Source: Caenicola sp034331105 (GTDB lineage Bacteria; Synergistota; Synergistia; Synergistales; Synergistaceae). Taken from it: a DNA stretch of 64,000 nt. Position 1 is the stretch's first letter, and the number at the start of each line of letters is the position of its first letter. The stretch is from the NCBI GenBank assembly GCA_034331105.1, contig JAXQGB010000012.1, positions 62,001 through 126,000 on the forward strand. Direction: 5' to 3'. The notes under the pieces are model-generated. The model was not told where the DNA came from. It did no database searches and saw nothing but the letters and a program-made list of their open reading frames with translations. Below, in pieces: positions 26,075 to 35,059 of this stretch. A program made the translations under genes and the position numbers.

Positions 26075-29000
26075 ATGCTGAAGACAGGATTATATGAACA
26101 GATTATCGGTCAGGCTCTTGGAGCGGCACTGGAAGCATCAAAAGATGAATACATTGCTGATACTGAAAAAATCGACAAAGAAGAGGCTTCTTTGGTGTTG
26201 GCCAATTACACATCAGAAATCATTAAAAAAAGTCTGGATCATTTAAAAGACAGCCATAAGAGCGTAGGTGAACAGATCACATTCATAAACAAATTGATCT
26301 CTAACATCATCGAGGAGACAGGCAATAATGACTTCAGCAAAATGTCAGTAGACGAAAGGGCAGAACAGCTACTTGCCCTTGTTGAAAACAAAAACAGACT
26401 CCCACAGAACACTGCTAAAACCGATCTCCCCCGACCTGTCACTTCGATCGCTTTCAGCTCCCTCTTTACAGGAGCAAAAAATGAACCGGATCTTTCTTCA
26501 GAATTTATTAAAGAAATTGCATCTTCAGACAGGATAGACATCCTTGTCTCTTTCATCAGATGGAGCGGGCTCCGCCTGATCATAAACGAACTCAAAGATT
26601 TCACAATAAACGGAGGAAAACTCCGTGTAATAACCACATCTTACATGGGAGCTACAGATCTGAAGGCCGTAGTAGAACTCAGCAAACTTCCGAATACTGA
26701 AATTAAGATCTCTTACGACACAAAGCGAACACGTCTCCATGCGAAGACATACATTTTTCTTAGGGAGACCGGTTTTACAACAGCCTATGTCGGATCTTCA
26801 AACCTTTCAAACGCTGCCATGTCAAGCGGCCTCGAGTGGAACGTAAAAGTTGCAAAAAAGGACATGCCAGAGACTATAGATAAGATCAACGCAACTTTTG
26901 AGTCCTACTGGAATTCAAATGAGTTTGAAATGTACTCTGAAAGCGACAGAAATAAGCTTGCTGCCTCTCTGAAATCCGAAAGGATGTCCGGCAGCGCATT
27001 TGACGGACAATACTATTTTGATATCTCTCCATACCCCTTTCAGCAGGAGATATTGAAGCAGCTTGAAGCAGAAAGGACTATCAAGGATCACTATAGAAAC
27101 CTGGTCGTTGCCGCGACAGGAACGGGAAAGACTGTCATATCTGCCTTCGATTACAGGGATTTCTGCAGAAACAGGCCCGGTGAGAAGAGTCGGCTGCTTT
27201 TTGTGGCCCACAGGGAGGAGATATTAAAACAGAGCGTTGCGTGTTTCAGAGGCATATTAAGAGAACCAAATTTTGGGGAACTTTTTGTGGGCAGCTACAG
27301 GCCGGAGAACCCAGATTACCTGTTTATGTCTATACAGACCTTCAATTCTCAGAATTTCACTTCATCAACAGAACCTGACTATTATGACTACATAATAGTT
27401 GACGAATTTCATCACGCAGCTGCCGACTCATACCAGATACTACTCTCTTATTACAAACCAAAGATCCTCCTCGGGTTAACTGCCACCCCGGAAAGGATGG
27501 ATGGCAAATCTGTATTAACATACTTTAACGACAGAATTGCAGCGGAAATAAGATTGCCGGAAGCTATAGAAAGAAAGCTGCTGTCCCCGTTCCAATACTT
27601 TGGAATAACAGACTATGCCGACTTAAGCGGACTTAAATGGACAAGTGGACGTTATGATACTCGCGAGCTCACAAACCTCTTTACAATAGACAGGGCAGTT
27701 GCAGACAAAAGAGCTGCGATGACAATAGAGTCGATAATTAAGTACGTGACTGACCTCGATAAGGTCAAGGCTCTTGGATTCTGTGTATCTGTGGAGCATG
27801 CAGAGTACATGTCCAGATTTTTCAACAAAAAAGGGCTCCCTTCTATCTGTCTGACTTCAAAGACGCCCGATGATGAGAGAAATGCGGCTAAACAGCTACT
27901 GACAAAGGGAAAGATCCAGTACATTTTTGTAGTAGACCTATACAACGAAGGCGTGGATATTCCGGAAGTTAACACTGTACTTTTCCTTCGTCCCACCGAA
28001 AGCCTCACAGTATTCCTTCAGCAGCTTGGACGTGGACTTCGCCTCGCTGAAGACAAGGAATGCCTTACTGTTCTGGACTTTATTGGACAGGCACACAAAA
28101 AATACAATTTCGAAGACAAATTCAAAGCTCTTCTTGCAAACACATCAAGAAGCATAGAAAAAGAAATAAAGGACGGCTTCATTTCTGTCCCTAAAGGCTG
28201 TTACATTCAACTTGAACGAATGGCGGCAAAATATATTTTGAATAACATCCGCAAATCCTTTGACACAACAGCCGGACTTGTTTCCAGAATAGAAACTTTT
28301 GTTGAAGACAGTGGCCTGTCGCTGACATTGGAAAATTTCACAAACTACTATCATCTGGATGTAAGAAATATCTACAAACGCGGAACATTCTCAAAACTCT
28401 GTGTTTTTGCCGGGGCAAAAGATGACTTCAGTGAACCCCTGGAAAAAATCATGGAAAATGCATTTCTGCGCTTGTCTTACATAAATTCGAGGAGATGGCT
28501 GCGGTTCCTCCTTAACCTATTCAAAAGCGGGGGAAAGATCAACTTTAAAGAGATGGTTCCTGAGGAAAGGCGCATGCTTAATATGTTCACATATTCTGTC
28601 TGGGAGAAAGCTTATCCTGAATTAATTTTTGATCTCGTCACTGAATTGAAATCTTCTCCTACGATGCTGGCAGAGCTTATCGAACTATTGGAATACAACT
28701 ACAGTAAGATCGACTTTATCGACAAGAAAATCGATCTAGACTTTGATTGCCCTCTTTACCTGCACTGTACCTATACCAGAGATCAGGTACTTTTTGCTAT
28801 GGACCATATGGACCCCTCAAATGTACGGGAAGGTGTCAAATGGATCCAGGATAAACAGACTGATATCTTCTTTATTACATTGAATAAATCGGACAAAGAT
28901 TATTCACCGTCAACTATGTACAAGGACTATTCAATAAATGAATCGCTCTTTCACTGGCAAAGCCAGAGTACTACCGGAAGCGACTCAAATACAGGACAAA

Positions 29001-29212
29001 GATACATAAACCACCGCTCACTTGGCAGCAAAATATTGCTTTTTGTAAGGGAGCATAAAAGAAATAGTTTTGGAACTGAACCATATACCTTCCTTGGCAC
29101 AGCGAATTATGTATCCCATGATGGGAGCAAACCCATGAACATTATGTGGAAACTTGACGACCCGATCCCCGCCAAGTATCTGAAAAAGACTAACCAACTG
29201 GTGGCCGGATAG
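26075..29212 (+). CDS. PLD-nuclease/DEAD-box helicase with DUF3427
   Basis: 1045-residue multidomain DNA-acting protein. After an N-terminal helical region (1-110), a phospholipase-D-like nuclease domain carries LHAKTYIF and VGSSNLSNAAMSSG (about 220-245). A superfamily 2 helicase core follows: Walker A AATGTGKTVISAF near 345, DEFHH near 443, GLTATPERMDG near 468 and QQLGRGLRL near 648. The C-terminal DUF3427 region ends with TFLGTANYVSHDGSKPMNI. Start chosen at the ATG with GAGG 9 bases upstream. The next gene, a Nudix hydrolase, starts two bases after its stop. Related proteins act in DNA repair or phage defence; which applies here is open. Confidence 0.87.
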   Translation: MLKTGLYEQIIGQALGAALEASKDEYIADTEKIDKEEASLVLANYTSEIIKKSLDHLKDSHKSVGEQITFINKLISNIIEETGNNDFSKMSVDERAEQLLALVENKNRLPQNTAKTDLPRPVTSIAFSSLFTGAKNEPDLSSEFIKEIASSDRIDILVSFIRWSGLRLIINELKDFTINGGKLRVITTSYMGATDLKAVVELSKLPNTEIKISYDTKRTRLHAKTYIFLRETGFTTAYVGSSNLSNAAMSSGLEWNVKVAKKDMPETIDKINATFESYWNSNEFEMYSESDRNKLAASLKSERMSGSAFDGQYYFDISPYPFQQEILKQLEAERTIKDHYRNLVVAATGTGKTVISAFDYRDFCRNRPGEKSRLLFVAHREEILKQSVACFRGILREPNFGELFVGSYRPENPDYLFMSIQTFNSQNFTSSTEPDYYDYIIVDEFHHAAADSYQILLSYYKPKILLGLTATPERMDGKSVLTYFNDRIAAEIRLPEAIERKLLSPFQYFGITDYADLSGLKWTSGRYDTRELTNLFTIDRAVADKRAAMTIESIIKYVTDLDKVKALGFCVSVEHAEYMSRFFNKKGLPSICLTSKTPDDERNAAKQLLTKGKIQYIFVVDLYNEGVDIPEVNTVLFLRPTESLTVFLQQLGRGLRLAEDKECLTVLDFIGQAHKKYNFEDKFKALLANTSRSIEKEIKDGFISVPKGCYIQLERMAAKYILNNIRKSFDTTAGLVSRIETFVEDSGLSLTLENFTNYYHLDVRNIYKRGTFSKLCVFAGAKDDFSEPLEKIMENAFLRLSYINSRRWLRFLLNLFKSGGKINFKEMVPEERRMLNMFTYSVWEKAYPELIFDLVTELKSSPTMLAELIELLEYNYSKIDFIDKKIDLDFDCPLYLHCTYTRDQVLFAMDHMDPSNVREGVKWIQDKQTDIFFITLNKSDKDYSPSTMYKDYSINESLFHWQSQSTTGSDSNTGQRYINHRSLGSKILLFVREHKRNSFGTEPYTFLGTANYVSHDGSKPMNIMWKLDDPIPAKYLKKTNQLVAG

Positions 29213-29213
29213 C

Positions 29214-29600
29214 ATGATACGTGTGAGCGCAGCGATCATAAAAAACCAAGATAATGAAATACTGATCTGTCAGCGGGGACCTGGCGGGTCCTGCGAGTTT
29301 TTATGGGAATTTCCTGGAGGAAAAATAGAACCCGGCGAATCCCCGGAAGAATGCCTGGTCCGGGAATGCCGGGAAGAACTTGAAATTGATATTGAGGTCC
29401 GGGACCTATTCGAACAGACAACTCACTCATATCCGGAAAGGGATATAGAGTTTATGTTCTTCAGAGCATCATTAAAAAAAGGGATCCCTGTTCCCTCTGT
29501 CCATAAAAACATCAAATGGGTCTCACCGGACAAACTCGAAGAGCACGAATTCTGTCCGGCAGATGTTTTTATTGTCGAAAAGCTTGCCAAAGGAATATAA
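29214..29600 (+). CDS. Nudix hydrolase, MutT/8-oxo-dGTP type
   Basis: 128 residues with a full Nudix box: GGKIEPGESPEECLVREC followed by REELEID, giving the metal-binding REELxEE-like helix. The N-terminus VSAAIIKNQDNEILICQR is that of MutT-like NTP pyrophosphohydrolases, which clean oxidised nucleotides or hydrolyse other nucleoside diphosphate compounds. It begins two bases after the helicase stop codon, so the two are translationally coupled. Confidence 0.88.
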   Translation: MIRVSAAIIKNQDNEILICQRGPGGSCEFLWEFPGGKIEPGESPEECLVRECREELEIDIEVRDLFEQTTHSYPERDIEFMFFRASLKKGIPVPSVHKNIKWVSPDKLEEHEFCPADVFIVEKLAKGI

Positions 29601-29714
29601 GAAACCTGCCTGATCACATCCCAATATCGTTGAAATACACCTGTACATAATCATGTGGAAGGATATTATCAGGGAGTAAAAAGTTATGCATCCAATATGG
29701 GAGGGGATAATTCT

Positions 29715-30452
29715 ATGAAAAGAATGGTTTTTACAATTAAATCAGCCCTGATAATGATCGCGCTATTTTCAGCAATACTGACAACAGGGGCTCCTGCCTT
29801 TTCCGCGGAACAGGTGAAGGAACGGAAGACTATTACCGTACAGGGGTCATCAAGTGTTACTGCGGCGCCTACTATCGCATACGTCTGTATCGGGGTAACG
29901 ACGTTCAACAAAAATGCGGGGGCAGCTCAGAGCGAAAATGCCGTAAAGATGGACAGGGTGCACAAAACCCTGGCTTCGCTGGGGATAAAGAAAGACAAGA
30001 TAAAAACAGTTAACTATAACATCGCCCCGCGCTATGACTACAAAAACAATGTCGCCACCCTGGCAGGGTACAACGTGATGAACAGCATCAGCGTAACTGT
30101 GACTGATCTGAAGAAGGTCAGTGATGTCCTTGATATGACGGTAAAAGAGGGAGTCAACCAATCCAACTCGATAGCATTCGGAGTGACCGATGAGGAGAGA
30201 GACAAACTTTACCTTCAGGCCCTCTCACAGGCTGTTTCAAATGCAAAGGAAAAGGCAAACACAATAGCAACAGCTGCAGGGATTGCCATCTCAAGGCCGG
30301 CAAACATAATCGAGGGTTCTTCGGCACATTTCGTCCAGCCCAACTACAGGGCCATGGATATGGCGAAAATGGCATCGGAAGCTGCTCCTACCCCAATTTC
30401 TGAAGGGGAATTAATGATAGAAGCCAATGTGACTGTTATTTATGATTACTGA
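29715..30452 (+). CDS. SIMPL (DUF541) domain secreted protein
   Basis: 245 residues with a signal peptide (SALIMIALFSAILTTGAPAFSA) and one SIMPL domain. Typical blocks are TITVQGSSSVTAAPTIAYVCIGV, then VNYNIAPRYDY, LAGYNVMNSISVTV and ALSQAVSNAKEKANTIATAAG. The family forms ring-like oligomers in the periplasm or cell envelope, with no agreed biochemical role. The ATG at 29715 has GAGGGG 8 bases upstream; an upstream in-frame ATG is not supported. It stands alone, followed by non-coding repeats. Confidence 0.87.
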   Translation: MKRMVFTIKSALIMIALFSAILTTGAPAFSAEQVKERKTITVQGSSSVTAAPTIAYVCIGVTTFNKNAGAAQSENAVKMDRVHKTLASLGIKKDKIKTVNYNIAPRYDYKNNVATLAGYNVMNSISVTVTDLKKVSDVLDMTVKEGVNQSNSIAFGVTDEERDKLYLQALSQAVSNAKEKANTIATAAGIAISRPANIIEGSSAHFVQPNYRAMDMAKMASEAAPTPISEGELMIEANVTVIYDY

Positions 30453-30486
30453 TAAAGGCGGGCGGGGAATGCATCCGCCGGGATTC

Positions 30487-30586
30487 AATTGGAAATCGAT
30501 TGCAAATCTATTGTTAGGAGCTGTGGCAAAATCTTGCCACGGGAGCCGGTTGGCAATCAGTTGCAAATCAATTGGGAATCGGTTGG
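30487..30586 (+). repeat. 11-nt phased repeat array, array 1
   Basis: Two runs of an 11-base unit. Run a is AATTGGAAATC-GATTGCAAATC-TATTG at 30487-30513; run b is GGTTGGCAATC-AGTTGCAAATC-AATTGGGAATC-GGTTGG at 30548-30586. They fit the consensus RATTGGNAATC. Between them GTGGCAA-AATC-TTGCCAC (30523-30540) forms a 7-bp hairpin. The same unit occurs at 59468-59500, 60688-60742 and, inverted, 60807-60839. It lies just after the SIMPL gene. Confidence 0.75.
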
Positions 30587-30620
30587 TTAGGGTTTTGGAA
30601 ACTTTCTTTTGCTTCGTCCA

Positions 30621-30720
30621 GGTATGCCTCTGAGCCGGGATCCATGGGTATTGGAGTTTGCTCTATGCAGTATGAAGCAAGATCAAAATAAAAACCTGGA
30701 TCCCGGCTCAGGGACATACC
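30621..30720. repeat. Large imperfect inverted repeat
   Basis: A 24-base arm at 30621-30644 and its complement at 30697-30720 match except for about three positions; the inner 14 (TGAGCCGGGATCCA) are perfect. The 52-base interior contains a further TTGCT/AGCAA pair. There is no open frame or T-run. It could be a small non-autonomous mobile element or a stable RNA hairpin. Confidence 0.7.
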
Positions 30721-30762
30721 GGGATAACGTGAGTGGGGCATATCGGGATAACGTGAGGGTGA
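30715..30762 (+). repeat. 24-bp tandem direct repeat
   Basis: Two adjoining copies of CATAYCGGGATAACGTGAG plus a variable tail lie at about 30715-30738 and 30739-30762, overlapping the right arm of the inverted repeat. Together with it, they fill the gap between the SIMPL and recQ genes. Confidence 0.65.
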
Positions 30763-30847
30763 GCACACTTGGACGACAGGAGTGAGGCGTGATGCTGCAT
30801 CAGGCTTGGATTTCCATTATGTAGCATTGTGCGGGGCATCTTTAATA

Positions 30848-32674
30848 TCAGGCACTCGCCTTCCACTCTTTGATCGCGTCAATGAAGGCGTCGCCATACT
30901 TCTCGAGTTTGACACTGCCCACTCCCGAGACCTCAAGAAAAGCCTCTCTGTCAGACGGCAGCATTTCGCACATCGCGGAAAGGGTTTTGTCAGAGAAGAC
31001 AACATATGGGGGTACCCCCTCTGCAGTGGAAAGCTCTTTACGCAGTGTGCGAAGGGAATCAAAAAGCTCTTCATTTACACTCTCTGCTTGTTTGCGCTTT
31101 CGGATAGAAAGAGGCTTTTCAGAGCTTTCTTCGTGCTTTCGCATCATAAGCTTTGTGTCGCTTTTCAGAAACTGTGTTGTCCTGCAGGTAAAAGAAAGTA
31201 CGGGGAATTCTCCATCTTCTATTTGCAGGAAGCCTTCAGCGGTCAGGAAGTTTATCATATTTCGTATGGTTTCAGCTTTATATCCTTTCATGATCCCCCA
31301 AGTGGAGATACTGTCAAAACCGAGGGACCTTATCTGGGCCTTCTGTGAACCTCGCAGCACATCTGTCACGATCGTGCTTCCAAACTTTCTTTCGCCTGTA
31401 TGTTCGGCCATACGGTAAACAGAGGATATTATCTTTTTTGCCTCTGTAGTTATTTCGACAAGGTCTGTCTGCGATGTGCAGCTGCCGCAAGAACCGCAGG
31501 TTTCCGGAACATCCTCTTCACCGAAATAGTTCAATATCCATGATCTCAGGCAGCCCGACGTATGACAATAGTCGACCATACCGCGAAGTTTAAGGTATGC
31601 TGATTTTTTTGTCCCGACATCCTCGCTAAGCGATATAAAGTACCGCCCGGTCATTATGTCCTTTTCTCCGAAGAGCAGGATACAGTCCGCAGGCAAACCG
31701 TCGCGTCCTGCACGCCCGGCCTCCTGATAATATGCATCCATCGTCGCAGGCATGTTGTAATGGATCACATAGCGTACATTCGATTTGTCGATACCCATTC
31801 CGAAAGCATTCGTGGCAACTATGACCCCGACCTTGTCATATATGAAAGCTTCCTGGCTCTGAAGCCGTTCTTCACTGTCCAGGCCGGCATGATAACGTAC
31901 TGCGCTTATGCCGCTTCGGCATATTTTATCGCGTACCAATTCAACTTCCTTACGCGTTGAACAGTAGACTATACCGGAGACATTTGGAAATTTTTTAACA
32001 TAATCCAGCAGGTATTTTGTCTTGTCCGCCGGACGTTCTACCTGAAAAAAGAGGTTCTCGCGATCAAATCCCGTAGTAACAGAGAAGGGAGACCTAAGCT
32101 CAAGCTGTCGGATGATATCTTCACGAACCTCCGGAGTTGCAGTCGCAGTGAACGCCGCTACAACAGGACGCTGTCGCAGCGAAGCAATAGCCGGTGCGAT
32201 GTTCAGATAGGAGGGGCGGAAGTCATGTCCCCATTGGGAGACGCAGTGTGCCTCGTCAACTACTATCAGGGCAATGTCCAGTGAATGGAGAAATTCTATA
32301 AAGCCATTATTATCAAGACGCTCTGGAGCTATATAAAGCAGTTTTATCCTACCGCTGCTCACAAGGCGAAATATTGAGGCCACTTCGTCCCATGTCATTG
32401 AACTGTTTATCGAAGCAGCCTGTACGCCACTTTGACGAAGGGCGTCGACCTGATCCTTCATAAGGGAGATAAGCGGGGATATTATTATGGAAACCCCTTC
32501 GTTCAAAACTGCAGGGATCTGGTAACAGAGGGATTTTCCTGCACCTGTCGGCATTATCGCCAATGCGTCATTGCCCTTTAGGATGTTGTCAATGATCTCC
32601 TCCTGCCCTCGTCGGAAGGAGGTATAACCGAAAATATTTATAAGCATATCAATAGGCTGTGGCAAAACAAACAT
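30848..32674 (-). CDS. recQ: ATP-dependent DNA helicase RecQ
   Basis: About 608 residues, usual RecQ length. Helicase motifs: FRRGQEEIIDNIL, Walker A MPTGAGKSLCYQ, motif II VVDEAHCVSQWGHDFRP, FTATATPEVREDI, and motif VI YYQEAGRAGRDG. The RQC zinc-binding cysteines occur in TCGSCGSCTS, preceded by a cysteine in TSGCLRSWIL. A C-terminal HRDC domain ends the protein (DKTLSAMCEMLPSDREAFLEV). It unwinds DNA in recombination and repair. The start is uncertain: ATG at 32674, or TTG at 32665, which has a better spaced AAAGGA. Confidence 0.92.
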   Translation of the reverse strand: MFVLPQPIDMLINIFGYTSFRRGQEEIIDNILKGNDALAIMPTGAGKSLCYQIPAVLNEGVSIIISPLISLMKDQVDALRQSGVQAASINSSMTWDEVASIFRLVSSGRIKLLYIAPERLDNNGFIEFLHSLDIALIVVDEAHCVSQWGHDFRPSYLNIAPAIASLRQRPVVAAFTATATPEVREDIIRQLELRSPFSVTTGFDRENLFFQVERPADKTKYLLDYVKKFPNVSGIVYCSTRKEVELVRDKICRSGISAVRYHAGLDSEERLQSQEAFIYDKVGVIVATNAFGMGIDKSNVRYVIHYNMPATMDAYYQEAGRAGRDGLPADCILLFGEKDIMTGRYFISLSEDVGTKKSAYLKLRGMVDYCHTSGCLRSWILNYFGEEDVPETCGSCGSCTSQTDLVEITTEAKKIISSVYRMAEHTGERKFGSTIVTDVLRGSQKAQIRSLGFDSISTWGIMKGYKAETIRNMINFLTAEGFLQIEDGEFPVLSFTCRTTQFLKSDTKLMMRKHEESSEKPLSIRKRKQAESVNEELFDSLRTLRKELSTAEGVPPYVVFSDKTLSAMCEMLPSDREAFLEVSGVGSVKLEKYGDAFIDAIKEWKASA

Positions 32675-32740
32675 TCCTTTATGATCATTTGAACAATGAG
32701 TATAGCACTTAAAAGGCAGCCGTCCGGGGATCCGGCACAT

Positions 32741-33279
32741 TTACCTTTTTATGCTGTTCATTCTTCAGCAACTATCAGGAGCTATTGCTTGCTTTTAACA
32801 TAAAAGAGTCATTTTAAGGCAACAGTAGTATAATTAGACGATAAAAAGAAACCATCCGGAAGTTCGGTTTAATTTTTATAAAACAATCCCTCTGTTCGAT
32901 CTGTTGAAATTGCGCCTTATAGGCTCAATATATTTCGAGATAGTCTTATTTCAGCAAATCCTGTGGGGCAATAGAAACTCTGCAAAAAAATATTATCAAA
33001 AAAGCTGTTGGGATCCTCTTGATGACTAAAGTTCAAACTACTCTTGGTACTGCAAATTAAAACTTCCAAAAACCATTTAAAAATAATAACAATTTTAACT
33101 TATAGCAACCAGGTCCTTTTTTAAAAATTTATTCTGCCAGTTTATCGCAAAGGAGGTCATATCATCCGGTAGATGATTATTGGTGATCATAATGTTGTCA
33201 TTATCAAAATACGGCCTTAGAAATACCTTTTTTCTTCTATTGAAAAGGAGACTAACAATAATTTATTGGAGGGATCAAC
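32741..33279. other. Intergenic region upstream of the YfcC-like gene
   Basis: About 540 AT-rich bases between the divergent recQ and YfcC-like genes. No gene is supported. Small inverted repeats ATCATC-CGGTA-GATGAT (about 33163-33179) and ATAATG-TTGT-CATTAT lie about 100 bases before the YfcC start and may be regulatory. An AAAGGAGG near 33149 is followed by no usable reading frame. Confidence 0.4.
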
Positions 33280-35022
33280 ATGTCTTTCAAAAAAGAAAAC
33301 GGACTTAAGGGCAGCAAAGACCTTACGAAGATGCGCACTCCACACACATACGCAATTATCTTTTTTGTAGTGCTTTTCTGCTGGATCCTGACGTTCATCG
33401 TTCCGGCAGGCAGGTTCAGCGTTCATGACATTGAGTACAAGGGAGCAGCCGGCGAGACAAAGACTCGAACTGTCCTGATGCCGGAGACATTCAGGTACAG
33501 TTATGACCTGAATGCTCAAAACCTGTCTTCGGAGCTGACAAAGCTCTCTGATAACGCAGATGCAGCGAAAGAGGCAGGTGTTGACCAGGGAGCGCTCCAG
33601 GAGTTTGTCAAGACGGACTCAACAAAATGGAGTCAGTCTGACCTGGATGACCTTGGACTGACTGATGACATACTCTACAAAATGTACGGGGAATCGATCT
33701 ATGACACCAACAATAAATTGCACAATACAGCAAAGATCTGGGGTACAGATGATTTTTACGGATTCGGCTTCCTCAACTACATCTTTGAGGGACTTGTAAC
33801 CGGAAGCAAGTACGGTTCTGCAGTCGGTATCGTCGCGCTTATCCTTGTGGTTGGCGGAGCTTTTGGGATCATAATGAAGACAGGTGCCGTCGAATCCGGC
33901 ATCTATGCCTTCATAAGGAAGACAAAAGGGCTTGAAAAACTTGCCCTGCCTCTCTTGTTCTTCCTATTTTCACTTGGCGGTGCCACCTTTGGCATGTCTG
34001 AGGAAGTTATTCCGTTTGCAATGATAATGGTACCCTTTGTAATAGCGCTCGGGTATGACTCGATCGTTGCCGTAACTGTGACCTTTGTTGCATCGCAGGT
34101 CGGCAACGCCACCTCATGGATGAGTCCCTTCAGTGTCGCCATCGCTCAGGGGATAGCAGATATTCCGGTACTTTCCGGAGCAACCTTCAGGCTTGCGCTC
34201 TGGTGCATAGTAACTGCGCTTTCTGCAGGTTACATGATGCTCTATGCAGAAAAGATCAGGAAAAACCCACAGCTCTCCGTCGTTTACAACTCTGACAGCT
34301 ATTTCAGAAACAAGATCGAAAACACAACAGAAGAGGAAATGCGCTTCACACTCGGGCACAAGTTGATATTGCTTGAAATGCTGGCTGTACTGATCTGGAT
34401 AATCTGGGGCGTTACACAAAAGGAATACTACATTCCGGAGATCGCTTCTCAATTCTTTGTGATGGGTCTTGCTGCGGGTATAACGGCGGTCATCTTCAAA
34501 CTAAATAACATGGGTATAAATGAAATGGCCTCCTCTTTCCAAAGCGGCGTCGCCGACCTTGCCGGAACTGCAGTTGTAGTCGGAATGGCAAAGGGGATAC
34601 TGCTTGTCCTGGGCGGCGCTGATGCAACCGTCGCGTCTGCACTTAATACGATACTCTACAGCATCGGCAACATGCTTCAGGGAGTCCCTGCCATTATTAC
34701 AGCATGGTGCATGTACATATTCCAGAGTCTCTTCAACCTCGTGGTCACATCCAACTCAGGACAGGCAGCCCTTACAATGCCTATCATGGCTCCGCTTTCA
34801 GACGTTGTAGGCGTATCGAGACAGATAGCGGTACTGGCCTATCAGATGGGCGCCGGTTTTGTCGATGCTTTCACACCTGTTTCGGCAAGCCTTATTGGGG
34901 TGCTCGGAGTTGCGCGCATTGACTGGTCGACCTGGGCAAAATTCCAGATAAAGATGCAGGGATTCTTTTTCCTGATGGGTACTATTGCTATCATCGTAGC
35001 AATATCCATCAATTTCCAATAG
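33280..35022 (+). CDS. YfcC family carrier (basic amino acid / C4-dicarboxylate-like)
   Basis: 580-residue inner-membrane transporter with about twelve segments. The first helix (AIIFFVVLFCWILTFIVPAGRF) is followed by an unusually long soluble loop of roughly 110 residues, then family blocks GGAFGIIMKTGAVESGI, LGGATFGMSEEVIPFAMI and VVTSNSGQAALTMPIMAP. YfcC/ArcD-like carriers exchange amino acids, peptides or carboxylates. GGAGGG precedes the ATG. The isoaspartyl dipeptidase gene starts 37 bases later, so the pair likely imports and splits an aspartyl peptide or its products. Confidence 0.88.
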   Translation: MSFKKENGLKGSKDLTKMRTPHTYAIIFFVVLFCWILTFIVPAGRFSVHDIEYKGAAGETKTRTVLMPETFRYSYDLNAQNLSSELTKLSDNADAAKEAGVDQGALQEFVKTDSTKWSQSDLDDLGLTDDILYKMYGESIYDTNNKLHNTAKIWGTDDFYGFGFLNYIFEGLVTGSKYGSAVGIVALILVVGGAFGIIMKTGAVESGIYAFIRKTKGLEKLALPLLFFLFSLGGATFGMSEEVIPFAMIMVPFVIALGYDSIVAVTVTFVASQVGNATSWMSPFSVAIAQGIADIPVLSGATFRLALWCIVTALSAGYMMLYAEKIRKNPQLSVVYNSDSYFRNKIENTTEEEMRFTLGHKLILLEMLAVLIWIIWGVTQKEYYIPEIASQFFVMGLAAGITAVIFKLNNMGINEMASSFQSGVADLAGTAVVVGMAKGILLVLGGADATVASALNTILYSIGNMLQGVPAIITAWCMYIFQSLFNLVVTSNSGQAALTMPIMAPLSDVVGVSRQIAVLAYQMGAGFVDAFTPVSASLIGVLGVARIDWSTWAKFQIKMQGFFFLMGTIAIIVAISINFQ

Positions 35023-35059
35023 TCGAAGACAAAATAGGATGAAGGGGGTGAAGATCAAA

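Noticed and set aside
26075..29212. Type I or III restriction subunit
   Set aside because: The helicase core is similar, but the PLD domain in front and DUF3427 behind, with no methyltransferase or specificity gene nearby, point away from a restriction system.
30487..30586. CRISPR array
   Set aside because: Units are 11 bases, adjacent and degenerate, with no spacers and no cas gene.
30782..31348. Plus-strand frame at the 3' end of recQ
   Set aside because: Antisense to recQ coding sequence with complete helicase and HRDC motifs.
32741..33279. Riboswitch upstream of the YfcC-like gene
   Set aside because: Only two very short hairpins are present; I could not match the conserved core of a lysine, glycine or other known riboswitch.
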